This document shows, one piece after another, positions 26,518-35,249 of a DNA stretch of 61,436 nucleotides. The DNA lies in assembly GCA_024399835.1 (NCBI GenBank), contig JAKSNK010000009.1:1-61436 (forward strand), in the 5' to 3' direction. A program made the position numbers and the translations under genes. Each line of letters starts with the position of its first letter. Within the stretch, counting starts at the first letter, position 1. Below the pieces are notes generated by a model. It worked only from the letters and a program-made list of their open reading frames with translations. It had not been told where the DNA came from and made no database searches. This stretch comes from Paludibacteraceae bacterium (GTDB lineage Bacteria > Bacteroidota > Bacteroidia > Bacteroidales > Paludibacteraceae).

Positions 26518-27135
26518 ATGTTTATTATCGGTATTGCGGGCGGCACCGGCTCGGGTAAAACAACGGTGGTTCGTAAACTCATCGAGCGCCTTCCTAAAGG
26601 CGAGGTGACAGTTATTCCCTTGGATTCCTACTACAACGATTCGTCGAACATCCCTGTTGAGGAGCGGCAGAAAATCAATTTTGACCACCCTGATGCTTTC
26701 GAGTGGCCATTACTGGAAAAGCACCTCAAGGAACTCAAAGCAGGACAGGCGGTAGAGCAACCTATTTACGACTACATCACCAGCAGTCGGCAGAAAGAAA
26801 CTATTCATGTCGAGCCGAGCGAGATTGTGATTGTAGAGGGAATCATGACTTTGCACAATGCCGATTTGCGCGAACAGATGGACCTTAAGGTCTTTGTTGA
26901 TGCAGACGGTGACGACCGTCTCATACGCGTCATCAAGCGTGACATCGTGGAGCGCGGGCGTACGGTGGAGCAGGTGATTGAGCGGTATCAGCGTGTGCTC
27001 AAACCCATGCATGAGCAGTTTATCGAGCCCTGCAAGCGGTATGCCAATGTGATTATTCCCCAAGGCGGGCACAACAACGCCGCCATCAATATGATGGCCA
27101 AGTTCATCAAGCAGCAGCTCAGGGATAAAGTTTAG
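26518..27135 (+). CDS. udk: Uridine kinase
   Basis: From the chosen ATG the protein has 205 residues and begins MFIIGIAGGTGSGKTT with the P-loop. PLDSYYND, NFDHPDAFEWPLL and IVEGIMTL are the other uridine/cytidine kinase markers. It phosphorylates uridine and cytidine in pyrimidine salvage. An in-frame ATG 11 codons upstream lies inside the promoter and is rejected. A tttagag repeat separates it from the chromate transporter pair. Confidence 0.95.
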   Translation: MFIIGIAGGTGSGKTTVVRKLIERLPKGEVTVIPLDSYYNDSSNIPVEERQKINFDHPDAFEWPLLEKHLKELKAGQAVEQPIYDYITSSRQKETIHVEPSEIVIVEGIMTLHNADLREQMDLKVFVDADGDDRLIRVIKRDIVERGRTVEQVIERYQRVLKPMHEQFIEPCKRYANVIIPQGGHNNAAINMMAKFIKQQLRDKV

Positions 27136-27169
27136 AGGACGCTTTGCTACAGTTTAGAGTTTAGAGGCG
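27134..27169. repeat. tttagag repeat after udk
   Basis: The sequence gtttagaggacgctttgcta followed by cagtttagag repeats closely resembles the segment at 13.07-13.11 kb. Confidence 0.6.
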
Positions 27170-27595
27170 ATGTTGTTTCAACTCTTTTGGACATACTTAA
27201 AAATCGGCACTTTCACCATAGGTGGAGGTTATGCCATGTTGCCGCTGATTGAGCAGGAAGTGGTGGACAAGCACCATTGGTTGGACGACAAGGAGTTTAT
27301 GAACATGATTGCTTTGGCGCAAGCAGCCCCCGGACTGATAGCCGTCAACAGTGCCATCTTTATCGGACACCGATTGGCAGGTTGGAAGGGCACGGTCGCC
27401 TGTGTATTAGGAGCAGTATTACCGTCGATTATCATTATCTTATTGATTGCAATGTTCTTTAAGGAGATAAAGGACAATCCTACTGTTGAAGCCGTCTTCA
27501 AGGGAGTCCGTCCTGCCGTGGTTGCCCTGATTGCTGCCACGGTCGTCAGGATGGTGAACCGGTTAATCGGTGAATCGCGAGACCGTAAAAAGTGA
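27170..27595 (+). CDS. Chromate transporter, N-terminal half, apparently shortened
   Basis: The 141-residue product matches the first half-unit of the split CHR family (FWTYLKIGTFTIGGGYAMLPLI, AQAAPGLIAVNSA). Half-units usually have about 180-190 residues and six helices. This one stops soon after PAVVALIAATVVRM, where an octamer repeat (cggttaatcggtgaatc) supplies the last residues and the stop follows. It may therefore lack the final helices. It would pair with the product of the next gene to move chromate or another anion across the inner membrane. Stop and next start overlap. Confidence 0.8.
   Translation: MLFQLFWTYLKIGTFTIGGGYAMLPLIEQEVVDKHHWLDDKEFMNMIALAQAAPGLIAVNSAIFIGHRLAGWKGTVACVLGAVLPSIIIILLIAMFFKEIKDNPTVEAVFKGVRPAVVALIAATVVRMVNRLIGESRDRKK
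27554..27592. repeat. Octamer repeat at the end of the chromate transporter half-gene
   Basis: Units ggtgaacc, ggttaatc and ggtgaatc run into the stop codon region and replace the expected C-terminal helices of the half-transporter. Confidence 0.6.
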
Positions 27596-27597
27596 GC

Positions 27598-28161
27598 ATG
27601 CTCTACCTACAACTAATATGGGTTTTTGTTAAAGCCGGTTTGCTCGGCTTCGGGGGAGGAATGGCGGTTATCTCGCTTATTCAGGGAGAAGTGCTGTCGC
27701 GGGGTTGGATGACAGAGACGGAATTTATTGATATTGTGGGTATTAGTCAGGTCACACCGGGACCAATCGGCATCAACTGTGCCACTTATGTGGGCTATAC
27801 CGTGGGTGGTGTGTGGGGCAGCTTATTGGCAAGTGCTGCCATTGTATTTCCAAGTTTGGTTATTATGCTGATTATCTGCCGGATATACGACAGTATTCGT
27901 GACCGATACCAAGATAATCGCACCTTTCAAAACTCCATGCGTATTATTCGTATTTTGGTGGTTTTGCTTGTGGCTCACGCGGCTTTTGTGCTGTTCACAC
28001 CAAGTACCTTTATCGATTGGAAAAGTTGGGCAATCTTCGGTGTTGTTTTCGCGTGCATGCTTCTGCCGCTGTTCAAAAAAAATAAGGTTACCAAACTGAT
28101 TGGCAACCCTATTCTGCTTATCCTTGCCGCCGGAGCGGTGGGATGGATGATATATTGTTAA
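27598..28161 (+). CDS. Chromate transporter, C-terminal half
   Basis: The protein has about 187 residues and a CHR-family start (WVFVKAGLLGFGGGMAVISLIQGEV), followed by VTPGPIGINCATYVGY and five to six hydrophobic segments, so this half is full length. A GTG two codons upstream overlaps the stop of the first half and could also serve as start. Together the two halves would form an inverted-topology anion transporter; chromate as true substrate is a family label. Confidence 0.88.
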   Translation: MLYLQLIWVFVKAGLLGFGGGMAVISLIQGEVLSRGWMTETEFIDIVGISQVTPGPIGINCATYVGYTVGGVWGSLLASAAIVFPSLVIMLIICRIYDSIRDRYQDNRTFQNSMRIIRILVVLLVAHAAFVLFTPSTFIDWKSWAIFGVVFACMLLPLFKKNKVTKLIGNPILLILAAGAVGWMIYC

Positions 28162-28953
28162 TCATATAATAAATCGAAGATTGCTGCGAGCAGTAAGAGT
28201 GGCTTTCTCGTTCATTTCCTGTTCCATGCGGGCAATAGCGACCGACAAGAAGAAATGCTCAATAAACTCTACCGAATGCTCCTTTTTATACATTTGCAAA
28301 GCACGAATATACTCCGACTTATGTTCACTTGGAATAATTACCATCGGGTGATTCATGGATAACAGAATCAGATTAGCCATCAGTCGTCCTGTGCGTCCGT
28401 TACCGTCGCGGAAAGGATGCAAGAATTCAAAGAAGCAATGAAAGCGTGCTGCAATACATACGGGGTGTGTTTCTGCTTTATCCATTGCTTGTTGTGTAGC
28501 AGACAATAAGTCCGGCACACGCGCAATGAGTTGCTCATGGTCCCCAAAAACAGTATCACCCGCTGCCATATCAGTCGTAGTATATTCCCCCGGAACACCC
28601 TCTCCGTGTGTACGATATGCCAATGTATTGCGCGTACAGAGACGGTGCATCTCTTTCAAATGGGACTCGCAGAGCGGTTGACCCACGATAGAGAGCATAT
28701 ATCGATATGCTTCAAAATGGTCTAAGATCTCAAATGCTTCCAATAGTGTCTTACCTTGCGGAATAACACCTAATCCTTTTTCCTTCAACTCCCTTGTATC
28801 GTTCACGGAAAAAGAATTTCCCTCAATGGCACAACTGTGCGCAGAAAACAGCACTTCATTATAATCATACCAGTCCTGCTGCGACATTGTATCCATCACT
28901 TTAGCACGATATTGTGCCAGCACAGATTCATATTTAGCAATAAGATCTTGCAT
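28162..28953 (-). CDS. Fic family protein, class II
   Basis: The 263-residue protein has the complete Fic motif HPFRDGNGRTGR with catalytic His 179, so it should transfer AMP (or another NMP) to a hydroxyl on a target protein. An N-terminal inhibitory helix SCAIEGN (Ser 40, Glu 44) fits the (S/T)xxxE(G/N) motif of class II Fic proteins, so activity is probably self-restrained without a separate antitoxin. It ends the cassette with the GIY-YIG-like, DUF2442 and DUF4160 genes; the stop directly adjoins the chromate transporter stop. Confidence 0.92.
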   Translation of the reverse strand: MQDLIAKYESVLAQYRAKVMDTMSQQDWYDYNEVLFSAHSCAIEGNSFSVNDTRELKEKGLGVIPQGKTLLEAFEILDHFEAYRYMLSIVGQPLCESHLKEMHRLCTRNTLAYRTHGEGVPGEYTTTDMAAGDTVFGDHEQLIARVPDLLSATQQAMDKAETHPVCIAARFHCFFEFLHPFRDGNGRTGRLMANLILLSMNHPMVIIPSEHKSEYIRALQMYKKEHSVEFIEHFFLSVAIARMEQEMNEKATLTARSNLRFII

Positions 28954-29038
28954 TACTTTGCTCTATTTTTCACATTTTCGTTGGATTAGGGGGGCTTATA
29001 CTCTATACTCCTTCAAAAGAGGATATGAGTGTTTGTCT

Positions 29039-29599
29039 TTATTCACTATACAACACCTTTAATTTCTCCGCTCCACTCACGATGTGCGCATCAAGTTGTT
29101 TTTCATACCTATGAGCCATCATATCCGGCAAGGTTGCACATAATGAAGACTTGGATGGAGCTTTAACAATACTCAACATTGTCTTTGGGTTATACCAATG
29201 ATTGATGACATAAATCGTGTATTTAGGGAATGTCATATTAATTTCATTGAGCATATATTGCTGTCCTTCTCTGCTTGCTAAGACAGCTGTAATAATTCTT
29301 TCCCCGTAATTTATATCATTTGATGTTGGTTCGACATTACTATATGCTCCAATCCATATTTCAGAAATCTCTCTTAATTCATTTATATGGTGATTGCAAT
29401 TGCACAATCGTTGATATACTTTCTGCTTATCTGCTTTTCCACAATAAAAACTCTCATACGCTTTGGAATGCTTTTTCATTCCACGAAACATATACAAACA
29501 GCATTGAATTTCCGAATTCGCATCCTCAAAAGATTTAACTTCCTCTACGCTTTTAAAAGGTCCAAACCAATGCAATATGTATACAATTTCTTTCTGCAT
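29039..29599 (-). CDS. GIY-YIG-like small protein (tentative)
   Basis: The family was not recognised with certainty. The 186-residue protein shows the spacing of a GIY-YIG nuclease: CLYMFRG (Tyr 36), FYCGKA (Tyr 52), QRL (Arg 64), a His-rich NCNHH, IWIG, and a Glu in NYGERII (Glu 100) where the metal-binding Glu is expected. If so it could cut nucleic acid, but degenerate members exist. It lies 23 bases after the DUF2442 gene and before Fic, in an accessory cassette that looks mobile or toxin-antitoxin-like. Confidence 0.55.
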   Translation of the reverse strand: MQKEIVYILHWFGPFKSVEEVKSFEDANSEIQCCLYMFRGMKKHSKAYESFYCGKADKQKVYQRLCNCNHHINELREISEIWIGAYSNVEPTSNDINYGERIITAVLASREGQQYMLNEINMTFPKYTIYVINHWYNPKTMLSIVKAPSKSSLCATLPDMMAHRYEKQLDAHIVSGAEKLKVLYSE

Positions 29600-29622
29600 G
29601 ACACTAAAAAAATTAAGTATTA

Positions 29623-29898
29623 TTAAGCTTCTGCTCTTTCGTGGCTATATTTTTGGAAGTCACCTAAAATTTGCTCAACATGAATAACTTCCGGACAAGA
29701 ATCCCATGTCACTCCATTCCCCATTAGATACCAATTCTTTCTATCCGCCACGGAAACGCGTTTCAGCGAAGGGAATGCCGAAATAGGCATCACGACCTGA
29801 CGACCGTCCTTAAAGTCGACTTGAAACTTTCCCCTCTTGGGAAATGAAACTGATTTAATCTCCGGAGTAATATTCCAAAATCCTTCTACCGTAAACAT
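29623..29898 (-). CDS. DUF2442 protein
   Basis: The 91-residue protein contains VDFKDGRQVVMPISAFPSL and NWYLMGNG, the core of the DUF2442 family. Members are often encoded beside DUF4160 proteins and have been suspected to form toxin-antitoxin-like pairs; that role is inference. It starts one base after the DUF4160 stop. Confidence 0.75.
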   Translation of the reverse strand: MFTVEGFWNITPEIKSVSFPKRGKFQVDFKDGRQVVMPISAFPSLKRVSVADRKNWYLMGNGVTWDSCPEVIHVEQILGDFQKYSHERAEA

Positions 29899-29899
29899 A

Positions 29900-30190
29900 T
29901 TATTTCTTTATTTTTATAATTCTAATCGCTTTGCCCTCTTTAAAGTTTTTCCATTGTGTCAATAATTGAGACCGATGCGTAATTGCCAATTCGGTAATTT
30001 CTTTAATCTGAGCATCCGTTAAATCTCCCTTATCTGCCACGCACACTTCCGGTTCCAACCATATCTTAGCCAAATGTGTGGTATCTTTCTTGCCAACATG
30101 TACATGTCCTCTATTCTCATTAAAATCCTTGTTATAAAACAAGAAACACCACATAATTTTTGCGGTCGTATATAATAAAACTTTCGGCAT
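29900..30190 (-). CDS. DUF4160 protein
   Basis: From the ATG at 30190 the product has 96 residues (MPKVLLYTTAKIMWCF) with the HVHV and LTQWKNF motifs of DUF4160. The longer reading frame reaching 30259 would start upstream of the -7 promoter box and is rejected; an ATG six codons before the chosen one is possible. It is the first gene of the DUF4160-DUF2442-GIY-YIG-like-Fic cassette. Confidence 0.75.
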   Translation of the reverse strand: MPKVLLYTTAKIMWCFLFYNKDFNENRGHVHVGKKDTTHLAKIWLEPEVCVADKGDLTDAQIKEITELAITHRSQLLTQWKNFKEGKAIRIIKIKK

Positions 30191-30217
30191 CTTGCTAAAA
30201 CTTTGCATTTTATGATG

Positions 30218-30249
30218 CAAAAGTACACAAAAAAAATGACAAAAACAAA
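30218..30249 (-). promoter_or_regulatory. Promoter of the DUF4160-Fic cassette
   Basis: The minus strand carries TTTG, 20 bases, TACTTTTG, followed about 28 bases later by the chosen DUF4160 ATG. Confidence 0.65.
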
Positions 30250-30283
30250 TTTTTGCCATTCTTTTCTTCTTTTTCTATCACAC

Positions 30284-32635
30284 CTACTCTATTTTCTCTA
30301 ATTTGGCGTAGGTGAGGAGGAGGGTTTTCTTGCCGGGACCATCGAAGAGAATGTCTATCTTGTCGTTATCGTTTTCATTGTACACCCGTTGCACCGTGCC
30401 GTTGCCAAATACGCGGTGTGAGACGCGGTCGCCGGCGACAAAAGGACTGTCGGCAGATGGCGAATCGGGTGTCGCCGGACGCTCCGATATAGGGCGAACC
30501 GGTGAATCGGGAGTCACCGGTTTGAGATTACTAAGCGACGGCAGGCGAGTGGGAGTAGGAGACGAAGGCATAGCAGCAGACGATGTACTCCACGACGAGC
30601 GAGAAGGGAACGAAGGTGTGTAGGAAGGAGCGCCCGTTGGTCGCAACTGTTGGACAAACTGCTTATCTATATCTTTAAGGAAACGCGAGGGAGAAGAGAA
30701 AGAGACTTGTCCGTTGCGGAAGCGTTGCCGTGCATAAGACAGCGAGCAATGCTCCATAGCACGCGTGATAGCCACATACAGCAGCCGTCTTTCCTCCTCG
30801 ATTTCATGCGGCGCTTCGCAGAACTGCGACGGGAAAAGGTTCTCCTCCAACCCGACAATAAACACGCGAGGGAACTCCAACCCTTTGGCGGCGTGTACGG
30901 TCATCAGCGTGACACGAGAAGTGTGATCGGTCAGATTTTCGTCCTGGTCAGTCAGCAGCGACACTTCTGCCAAGAAATCCTGTATAGGCGTAAAGTCAAT
31001 ACCCTCCTCCTGACGCTGACGGACAAACTCATGAATGCCTGACAGCAATTCGTCCAAGTTCTCCTTGCGGTCCTTCCCTTCGGGAGTTGTGTCGGCAGCC
31101 GCAGCGGTCATCACACCGGACCGCATAAGCACCAATTCGGCAAACTCATACGCGTCTTTGGTGTCCATACACTCCTGAAACTGTGCCACAATGGCAGCGA
31201 ACGACTGCAATTTGTTTTGAATACCGCTGCTGACATTCAGTTCTGCCCCTGTGGGGTCGGCTATCACATCCATCATACTAAGATTGCGCTGAATACTGCA
31301 TTCGCTGATTTTCTTGAGTGTAACATCGCCGATGCCCCGTGCCGGGAAATTCACCACTCGCAGCAGCGCCTCCGTATCTTTGGGATTGACCGCCAAACGG
31401 AAATAGCCGATGGCATCTTTGATTTCCTTGCGTTGGTAAAAAGATGTGCCGCCATAGATGCGGTAAGGTATATTCAGCCGCCTCAATTCATTCTCAAAGG
31501 CACGCGACTGCGCATTGGTCCGATAGAGGATAGCGATGTCGTCGTAAGAGAGTTTGCGAGGGTTTTGAATTGAGGATTTTGAATTAAGGGAGGATTGGGA
31601 GGCGAGGGATTTTATCTGCCGTGCCACCCCTGCCGCTTCGTCACGGTCGGACATATATGCCGTCAATTGCAAGCGGTCACCTTCGGCATTCTCCGAATAG
31701 ACCTGTTTGTAAATCTGATTGGCATTATGATGGATGAGCGAATTAGCCGCATTGACAATCGTCTGTGTGGAACGGTAATTCTGCTCAAGTTTGAACAGTT
31801 TAGAATCGGCATAGCCCTGTTGGAACGAAAGTATATTGCGGATATCCGCTCCACGGAACGAATAAATCGACTGTGCATCGTCACCCACCACAAAGACCAA
31901 ATTCTCCGGCTCAGCCAGTATTTTGACCAGGAGATACTGCACATAGTTCGTATCCTGGTATTCGTCCACGAGAATGTATTGGAAAATCTGCTGATAGAAA
32001 GTGCGCACATCGTAGTTCTTTTGCAATAGCAAACACAGGTTCATCAGCAAATCGTCAAAGTCCATAGCATTGGCTGCACGCAGGCGGCGTTCGTATTCGC
32101 GGTAAATCCACGCCATCTCATAAAGGCGGTTATTACGGTCATCCTTGGCGTGCTGCGACGACATGGCATACTCGTCTGCCGTTTCCAAATGGTTCTTGGC
32201 ATCGGAAATGCGTGCCATAATCATATTGGGTTTATAGACTTTCTCGTCCAACCCTTTGTCTTTGCAAATGCTTTTGACAACCGACTTCATGTCGGGCGTA
32301 TCGTAAATGGAGAAATCGCGGGTGTAACCCAATTTGTCCGCCTCGGCACGCAAGATACGCGCCGCTATGCTGTGAAAAGTGCCCATCCACAGGTAATGTG
32401 CCGCCTCAGGAGACACCAAGTGCTGAATGCGCTCCTTCATCTCGCGCGCCGCCTTGTTGGTAAATGTGAGACAAAGAATACGATTGGCGGGAACGCCCTG
32501 CTGCAGCAGATATGCCACCTTGTAGGTTAATACACGCGTTTTGCCTGCCCCTGCCCCTGCGATGATAAGCGAAGGACCCTCGTTATACATAACAGCTTCC
32601 CGCTGTGACGGATTTAAATCTTGTAGCAATTCCAT
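30284..32635 (-). CDS. uvrD: UvrD/PcrA-type ATP-dependent DNA helicase, with repeat inserts
   Basis: From the chosen ATG the 783-residue protein begins MELLQDLNPSQREAV with Walker A GAGAGKTRVLTYK, then motifs DEYQDTN, GDDAQSIYSFRGA, VTLMTVHAAKGLEFPRV and YVAITRA: a complete superfamily 1A helicase for mismatch/excision repair. An extra segment near 31.56-31.61 kb (SLNSKSSIQNPRK) is coded by aattttga-type repeats. The C-terminal linker (TPDSPVRP, TPDSPSADSP) contains octamer-type units. A longer ORF upstream is excluded by the promoter. The Tudor-like end (GDRVSHRVFGNGTV) is intact. Confidence 0.93.
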   Translation of the reverse strand: MELLQDLNPSQREAVMYNEGPSLIIAGAGAGKTRVLTYKVAYLLQQGVPANRILCLTFTNKAAREMKERIQHLVSPEAAHYLWMGTFHSIAARILRAEADKLGYTRDFSIYDTPDMKSVVKSICKDKGLDEKVYKPNMIMARISDAKNHLETADEYAMSSQHAKDDRNNRLYEMAWIYREYERRLRAANAMDFDDLLMNLCLLLQKNYDVRTFYQQIFQYILVDEYQDTNYVQYLLVKILAEPENLVFVVGDDAQSIYSFRGADIRNILSFQQGYADSKLFKLEQNYRSTQTIVNAANSLIHHNANQIYKQVYSENAEGDRLQLTAYMSDRDEAAGVARQIKSLASQSSLNSKSSIQNPRKLSYDDIAILYRTNAQSRAFENELRRLNIPYRIYGGTSFYQRKEIKDAIGYFRLAVNPKDTEALLRVVNFPARGIGDVTLKKISECSIQRNLSMMDVIADPTGAELNVSSGIQNKLQSFAAIVAQFQECMDTKDAYEFAELVLMRSGVMTAAAADTTPEGKDRKENLDELLSGIHEFVRQRQEEGIDFTPIQDFLAEVSLLTDQDENLTDHTSRVTLMTVHAAKGLEFPRVFIVGLEENLFPSQFCEAPHEIEEERRLLYVAITRAMEHCSLSYARQRFRNGQVSFSSPSRFLKDIDKQFVQQLRPTGAPSYTPSFPSRSSWSTSSAAMPSSPTPTRLPSLSNLKPVTPDSPVRPISERPATPDSPSADSPFVAGDRVSHRVFGNGTVQRVYNENDNDKIDILFDGPGKKTLLLTYAKLEKIE
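30443..30520. repeat. Octamer-like units in the uvrD C-terminal linker
   Basis: Degenerate units gcgaatcgggtg, ggtgaatcggga and gtcaccgg code PDSP-containing peptides between the helicase core and the C-terminal Tudor-like domain. Confidence 0.45.
31555..31610. repeat. In-frame attttgaatt-type repeat inside uvrD
   Basis: Units ttttgaattgagga and ttttgaattaaggga code the SLNSKSSIQNP stretch inserted before the conserved YDDIAILYR motif. Confidence 0.65.
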
Positions 32636-32644
32636 AACAATCTG

Positions 32645-32676
32645 CAAATATACAACAAAAATTTGGAATATGCAAA
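32645..32676 (-). promoter_or_regulatory. Promoter of uvrD
   Basis: The minus strand has TTTG, 20 bases, TATATTTG; the uvrD ATG at 32635 follows within ten bases, so the 5' leader is very short. Confidence 0.7.
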
Positions 32677-32724
32677 TAAAAAATGCGGCATTACAACACA
32701 AATATCACTTTATCTTAAAAAATA

Positions 32725-32756
32725 CTTGCGTAATCCAAAAATTCTTCGTACCTTTG
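32725..32756 (+). promoter_or_regulatory. Promoter of the rsmF-like gene
   Basis: CTTG, 20 bases, TACCTTTG. The ATG at 32768 lies 12 bases after the -7 box, which excludes the upstream in-frame ATG at 32663 and implies a leader of only a few bases. Confidence 0.7.
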
Positions 32757-32767
32757 CACCCCGAATT

Positions 32768-34102
32768 ATGTTACCGATAGATTTTTTAGATAGTATGCGT
32801 CAGGAGCTGGGCAGCGAAGCCGAGCGCTTGTTTCGTGCATTAGAGAGCGAACCGATAACCAGCATTCGTCTGAATGACAAGAAGGATATATTGGATTTTC
32901 CGTGTGACCCGGAGGAAGTACCATGGCACGAAGAGGGATATTACCTTGCCATGCGGCCACAGTTCACATTGGACCCGCTTTTCCATGCCGGTTGCTACTA
33001 TGTGCAAGAAGCATCGTCTATGTCGGTACAATTGGCATTGGAACAATATGTCTCCCCCGATAGCATTGTATTGGATTTATGTGCCGCCCCCGGTGGCAAA
33101 TCCACGCTTATCAGTCAGTATTTAGGCAATGAGGGACTATTGATTGCCAACGAGGTAGTTCGCCAGCGCGTGTTCATACTGAGCGAGAACATCCAAAAAT
33201 GGGGCAACGGGAATACGGTTGTCACCCACAACGACCCTGCGCACTTTGGAGAGCGGACACCGTACTTGTTTGACTGTATGCTGGTGGATGCACCCTGCTC
33301 GGGCGAAGGCATGTTCCGCAAAGACACGGAAGCACGGGACGAATGGAGCATCAAGAATGTGCAAAAGTGTGCCGAACGGCAGCGCAGTATATTGATGGAT
33401 GTATGGGATGCGCTCAAACCCGGCGGCGTGCTGATTTATTCGACCTGCACATTCAACCACGAAGAGAACGAAGCCAATGTCGAATGGATCTGTGACTGCT
33501 TAGGCGGCGAAGCGCTGCCGTTGAATATTGAAGACAGTTGGGGTATTACGGAGAGCACTATCGGCTACCATTTCTATCCGCACAAAGTGAAGGGCGAAGG
33601 TTTTTATATCGCCGTTGTGCGCAAGAACGAAGAACCGTTTACGCCGTTCAAAGTGCGTGAGCCCAAGAAGAAACCGCTGCCTATCGAGTATGAGCAGGAG
33701 ATGCGCCAATGGCTGCTGCAGCCGGACGAATGGGCGATTCGCCAGAGTGACCGTTTTATGACCGCTTATCCGATGAAATACAAACCGCTGATTGATTGTC
33801 TGTGGGAGACACTGACCTGTATCTCCACCGGATTCGGCATCGGTGAAATTCGCGGCAAAGGTGTATCGCCACAACACGCACTCAGCATGGCAAAAGCACT
33901 CAAAAAAGATGCTTTCCCTATAGTTGACTTGAGTTTGGACAATGCGCTGCGCTATCTGCGCAACGAAGCGTTACCTCCTATGGAGTTGCCTTTCGGCGCC
34001 GTCCTTTTGACTTACCGGGATGTCCCCCTCGGTTTCGCCAAGAATGTCGGGAACCGCCTGAATAACCTCTACCCGAACGAGTGGAGGATTCGCAACCTGT
34101 AA
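32768..34102 (+). CDS. NOL1/NOP2/Sun-type rRNA (cytosine-C5)-methyltransferase
   Basis: The 444-residue protein (start MLPIDFLDSMRQELG) has the SAM site LDLCAAPGGKSTLI, the catalytic motifs DAPCSGEGMFRKD and YSTCTFNHEENE with both cysteines, and an RsmF/YebU-like C-terminal RNA-binding part ending LGFAKNVGNRLNNLYPNEW. It should methylate C5 of a 16S rRNA cytosine. The conserved C-terminus overlaps the 3' end of the convergent DEAD-box gene by 125 bases. Confidence 0.93.
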   Translation: MLPIDFLDSMRQELGSEAERLFRALESEPITSIRLNDKKDILDFPCDPEEVPWHEEGYYLAMRPQFTLDPLFHAGCYYVQEASSMSVQLALEQYVSPDSIVLDLCAAPGGKSTLISQYLGNEGLLIANEVVRQRVFILSENIQKWGNGNTVVTHNDPAHFGERTPYLFDCMLVDAPCSGEGMFRKDTEARDEWSIKNVQKCAERQRSILMDVWDALKPGGVLIYSTCTFNHEENEANVEWICDCLGGEALPLNIEDSWGITESTIGYHFYPHKVKGEGFYIAVVRKNEEPFTPFKVREPKKKPLPIEYEQEMRQWLLQPDEWAIRQSDRFMTAYPMKYKPLIDCLWETLTCISTGFGIGEIRGKGVSPQHALSMAKALKKDAFPIVDLSLDNALRYLRNEALPPMELPFGAVLLTYRDVPLGFAKNVGNRLNNLYPNEWRIRNL

Positions 34103-35249
34103 AGCGTGCCGGTGTTTCGCCCAATTCGGCAGGAACGGTTATACGCTCAATATCTTTTTTCAAAAAACGCTCTATCTTATGGAAGTACCGTTGGTCGTCA
34201 GGGCTGACGAAAGTAACGGCTTTGCCTAAGTTCTCCGCGCGTGCCGTACGCCCGATGCGGTGTACATAGTCCTCTGCATCGTGCGGTACATCGTAATTAA
34301 TCACCAACGGTATATCGTCTATGTCTATTCCGCGTGCCACGATGTCCGTTGCCACCAGCACATCCACTTTGCCGTTACGAAAATCCAACATCACCTCGTC
34401 ACGCTCCTTTTGCTCCAAGTCCGAATGCATGGCACGCGCATCCAACCCCTTGCGGCAAAGCATAACGGTCAGGTCTTTGACGCGCTGTTTCTTGCCCACA
34501 AAAACGATGACTTTTTTTAGGTTCTTGCCGTCCAACAGGTGTTGTAGCAAGGGTGTTTTTTGCGGGTCATACACATCGGCTGCCATTTGGTGGATGGTTT
34601 CCGGAGGTCGTGAAACGGCTATTTGCACCTCTACAGGATTATTCATTATAGCGCGTGCCATTGTGCGTATTTCACGCGGCATGGTGGCAGAGAACATGAT
34701 TTTCTGGCAATCCTTAGGCAACCGGCGATAGATAGCCATTATATCGTCGTAAAAACCCATGTCGAGCATGCGATCTGCCTCGTCCAAAATGAAATAGCGC
34801 ACGCCCGAGAAATCGACATTATAGATATTAATCAGCGACAATAGCCGTCCCGGCGTAGCGATGATAACATCAGCGCCCTTTTGCAGCCCTGAAGTCTGAT
34901 TGCCCCAGGCATCGTTGTCCTTGCCGCCGTAAATAGCGACCGACGAGAACGGCACATAGAAACTGAAGCCCTCCATTTGCTGGTCTATCTGTTGTGCCAA
35001 CTCGCGCGTAGGAGCCATTATGATAGCATTGAGTTTATTGGCATCGTGGTCGTCGTATTCAAGATTAGTGAGCAACGGCAATATATACGCTGCCGTCTTG
35101 CCGGTGCCCGTTTGGGCACAAGATATGACATCGTGACCGTCCAATATAACAGGAATAGTCTTTTCCTGTACGGGCGTGCAGGTGTCAAAGTGCATATCCC
35201 AGAGGGCATCCAGCACTCCGTCCGATAGGGCTAATTCGTCAAAGTACAT
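33978..35249 (-). CDS. DEAD-box RNA helicase, RhlE-like
   Basis: The 423-residue protein has all helicase motifs: AQTGTGKTAAY, PTRELAQQ, TPGRLL, DEADRMLDMGF, FSATMP and YVHRIGRTARA. It should unwind RNA during ribosome assembly or decay. The last 60 residues are Gly/Arg/Ser/Lys-rich and are coded opposite the conserved end of the rsmF-like gene. It starts directly after the stop of the secreted BIG2 protein and is the last gene of the aroB operon. Confidence 0.93.
   Translation of the reverse strand: MYFDELALSDGVLDALWDMHFDTCTPVQEKTIPVILDGHDVISCAQTGTGKTAAYILPLLTNLEYDDHDANKLNAIIMAPTRELAQQIDQQMEGFSFYVPFSSVAIYGGKDNDAWGNQTSGLQKGADVIIATPGRLLSLINIYNVDFSGVRYFILDEADRMLDMGFYDDIMAIYRRLPKDCQKIMFSATMPREIRTMARAIMNNPVEVQIAVSRPPETIHQMAADVYDPQKTPLLQHLLDGKNLKKVIVFVGKKQRVKDLTVMLCRKGLDARAMHSDLEQKERDEVMLDFRNGKVDVLVATDIVARGIDIDDIPLVINYDVPHDAEDYVHRIGRTARAENLGKAVTFVSPDDQRYFHKIERFLKKDIERITVPAELGETPARFTGCESSTRSGRGYSGGSRHSWRNRGGHPGKSKGRRRKATP

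Noticed and set aside
32636-32701. 22-residue N-terminal extension of uvrD
   Set aside because: The extension spans the uvrD promoter and is not helicase-like; the family start MELLQDLNPSQREAV is internal.
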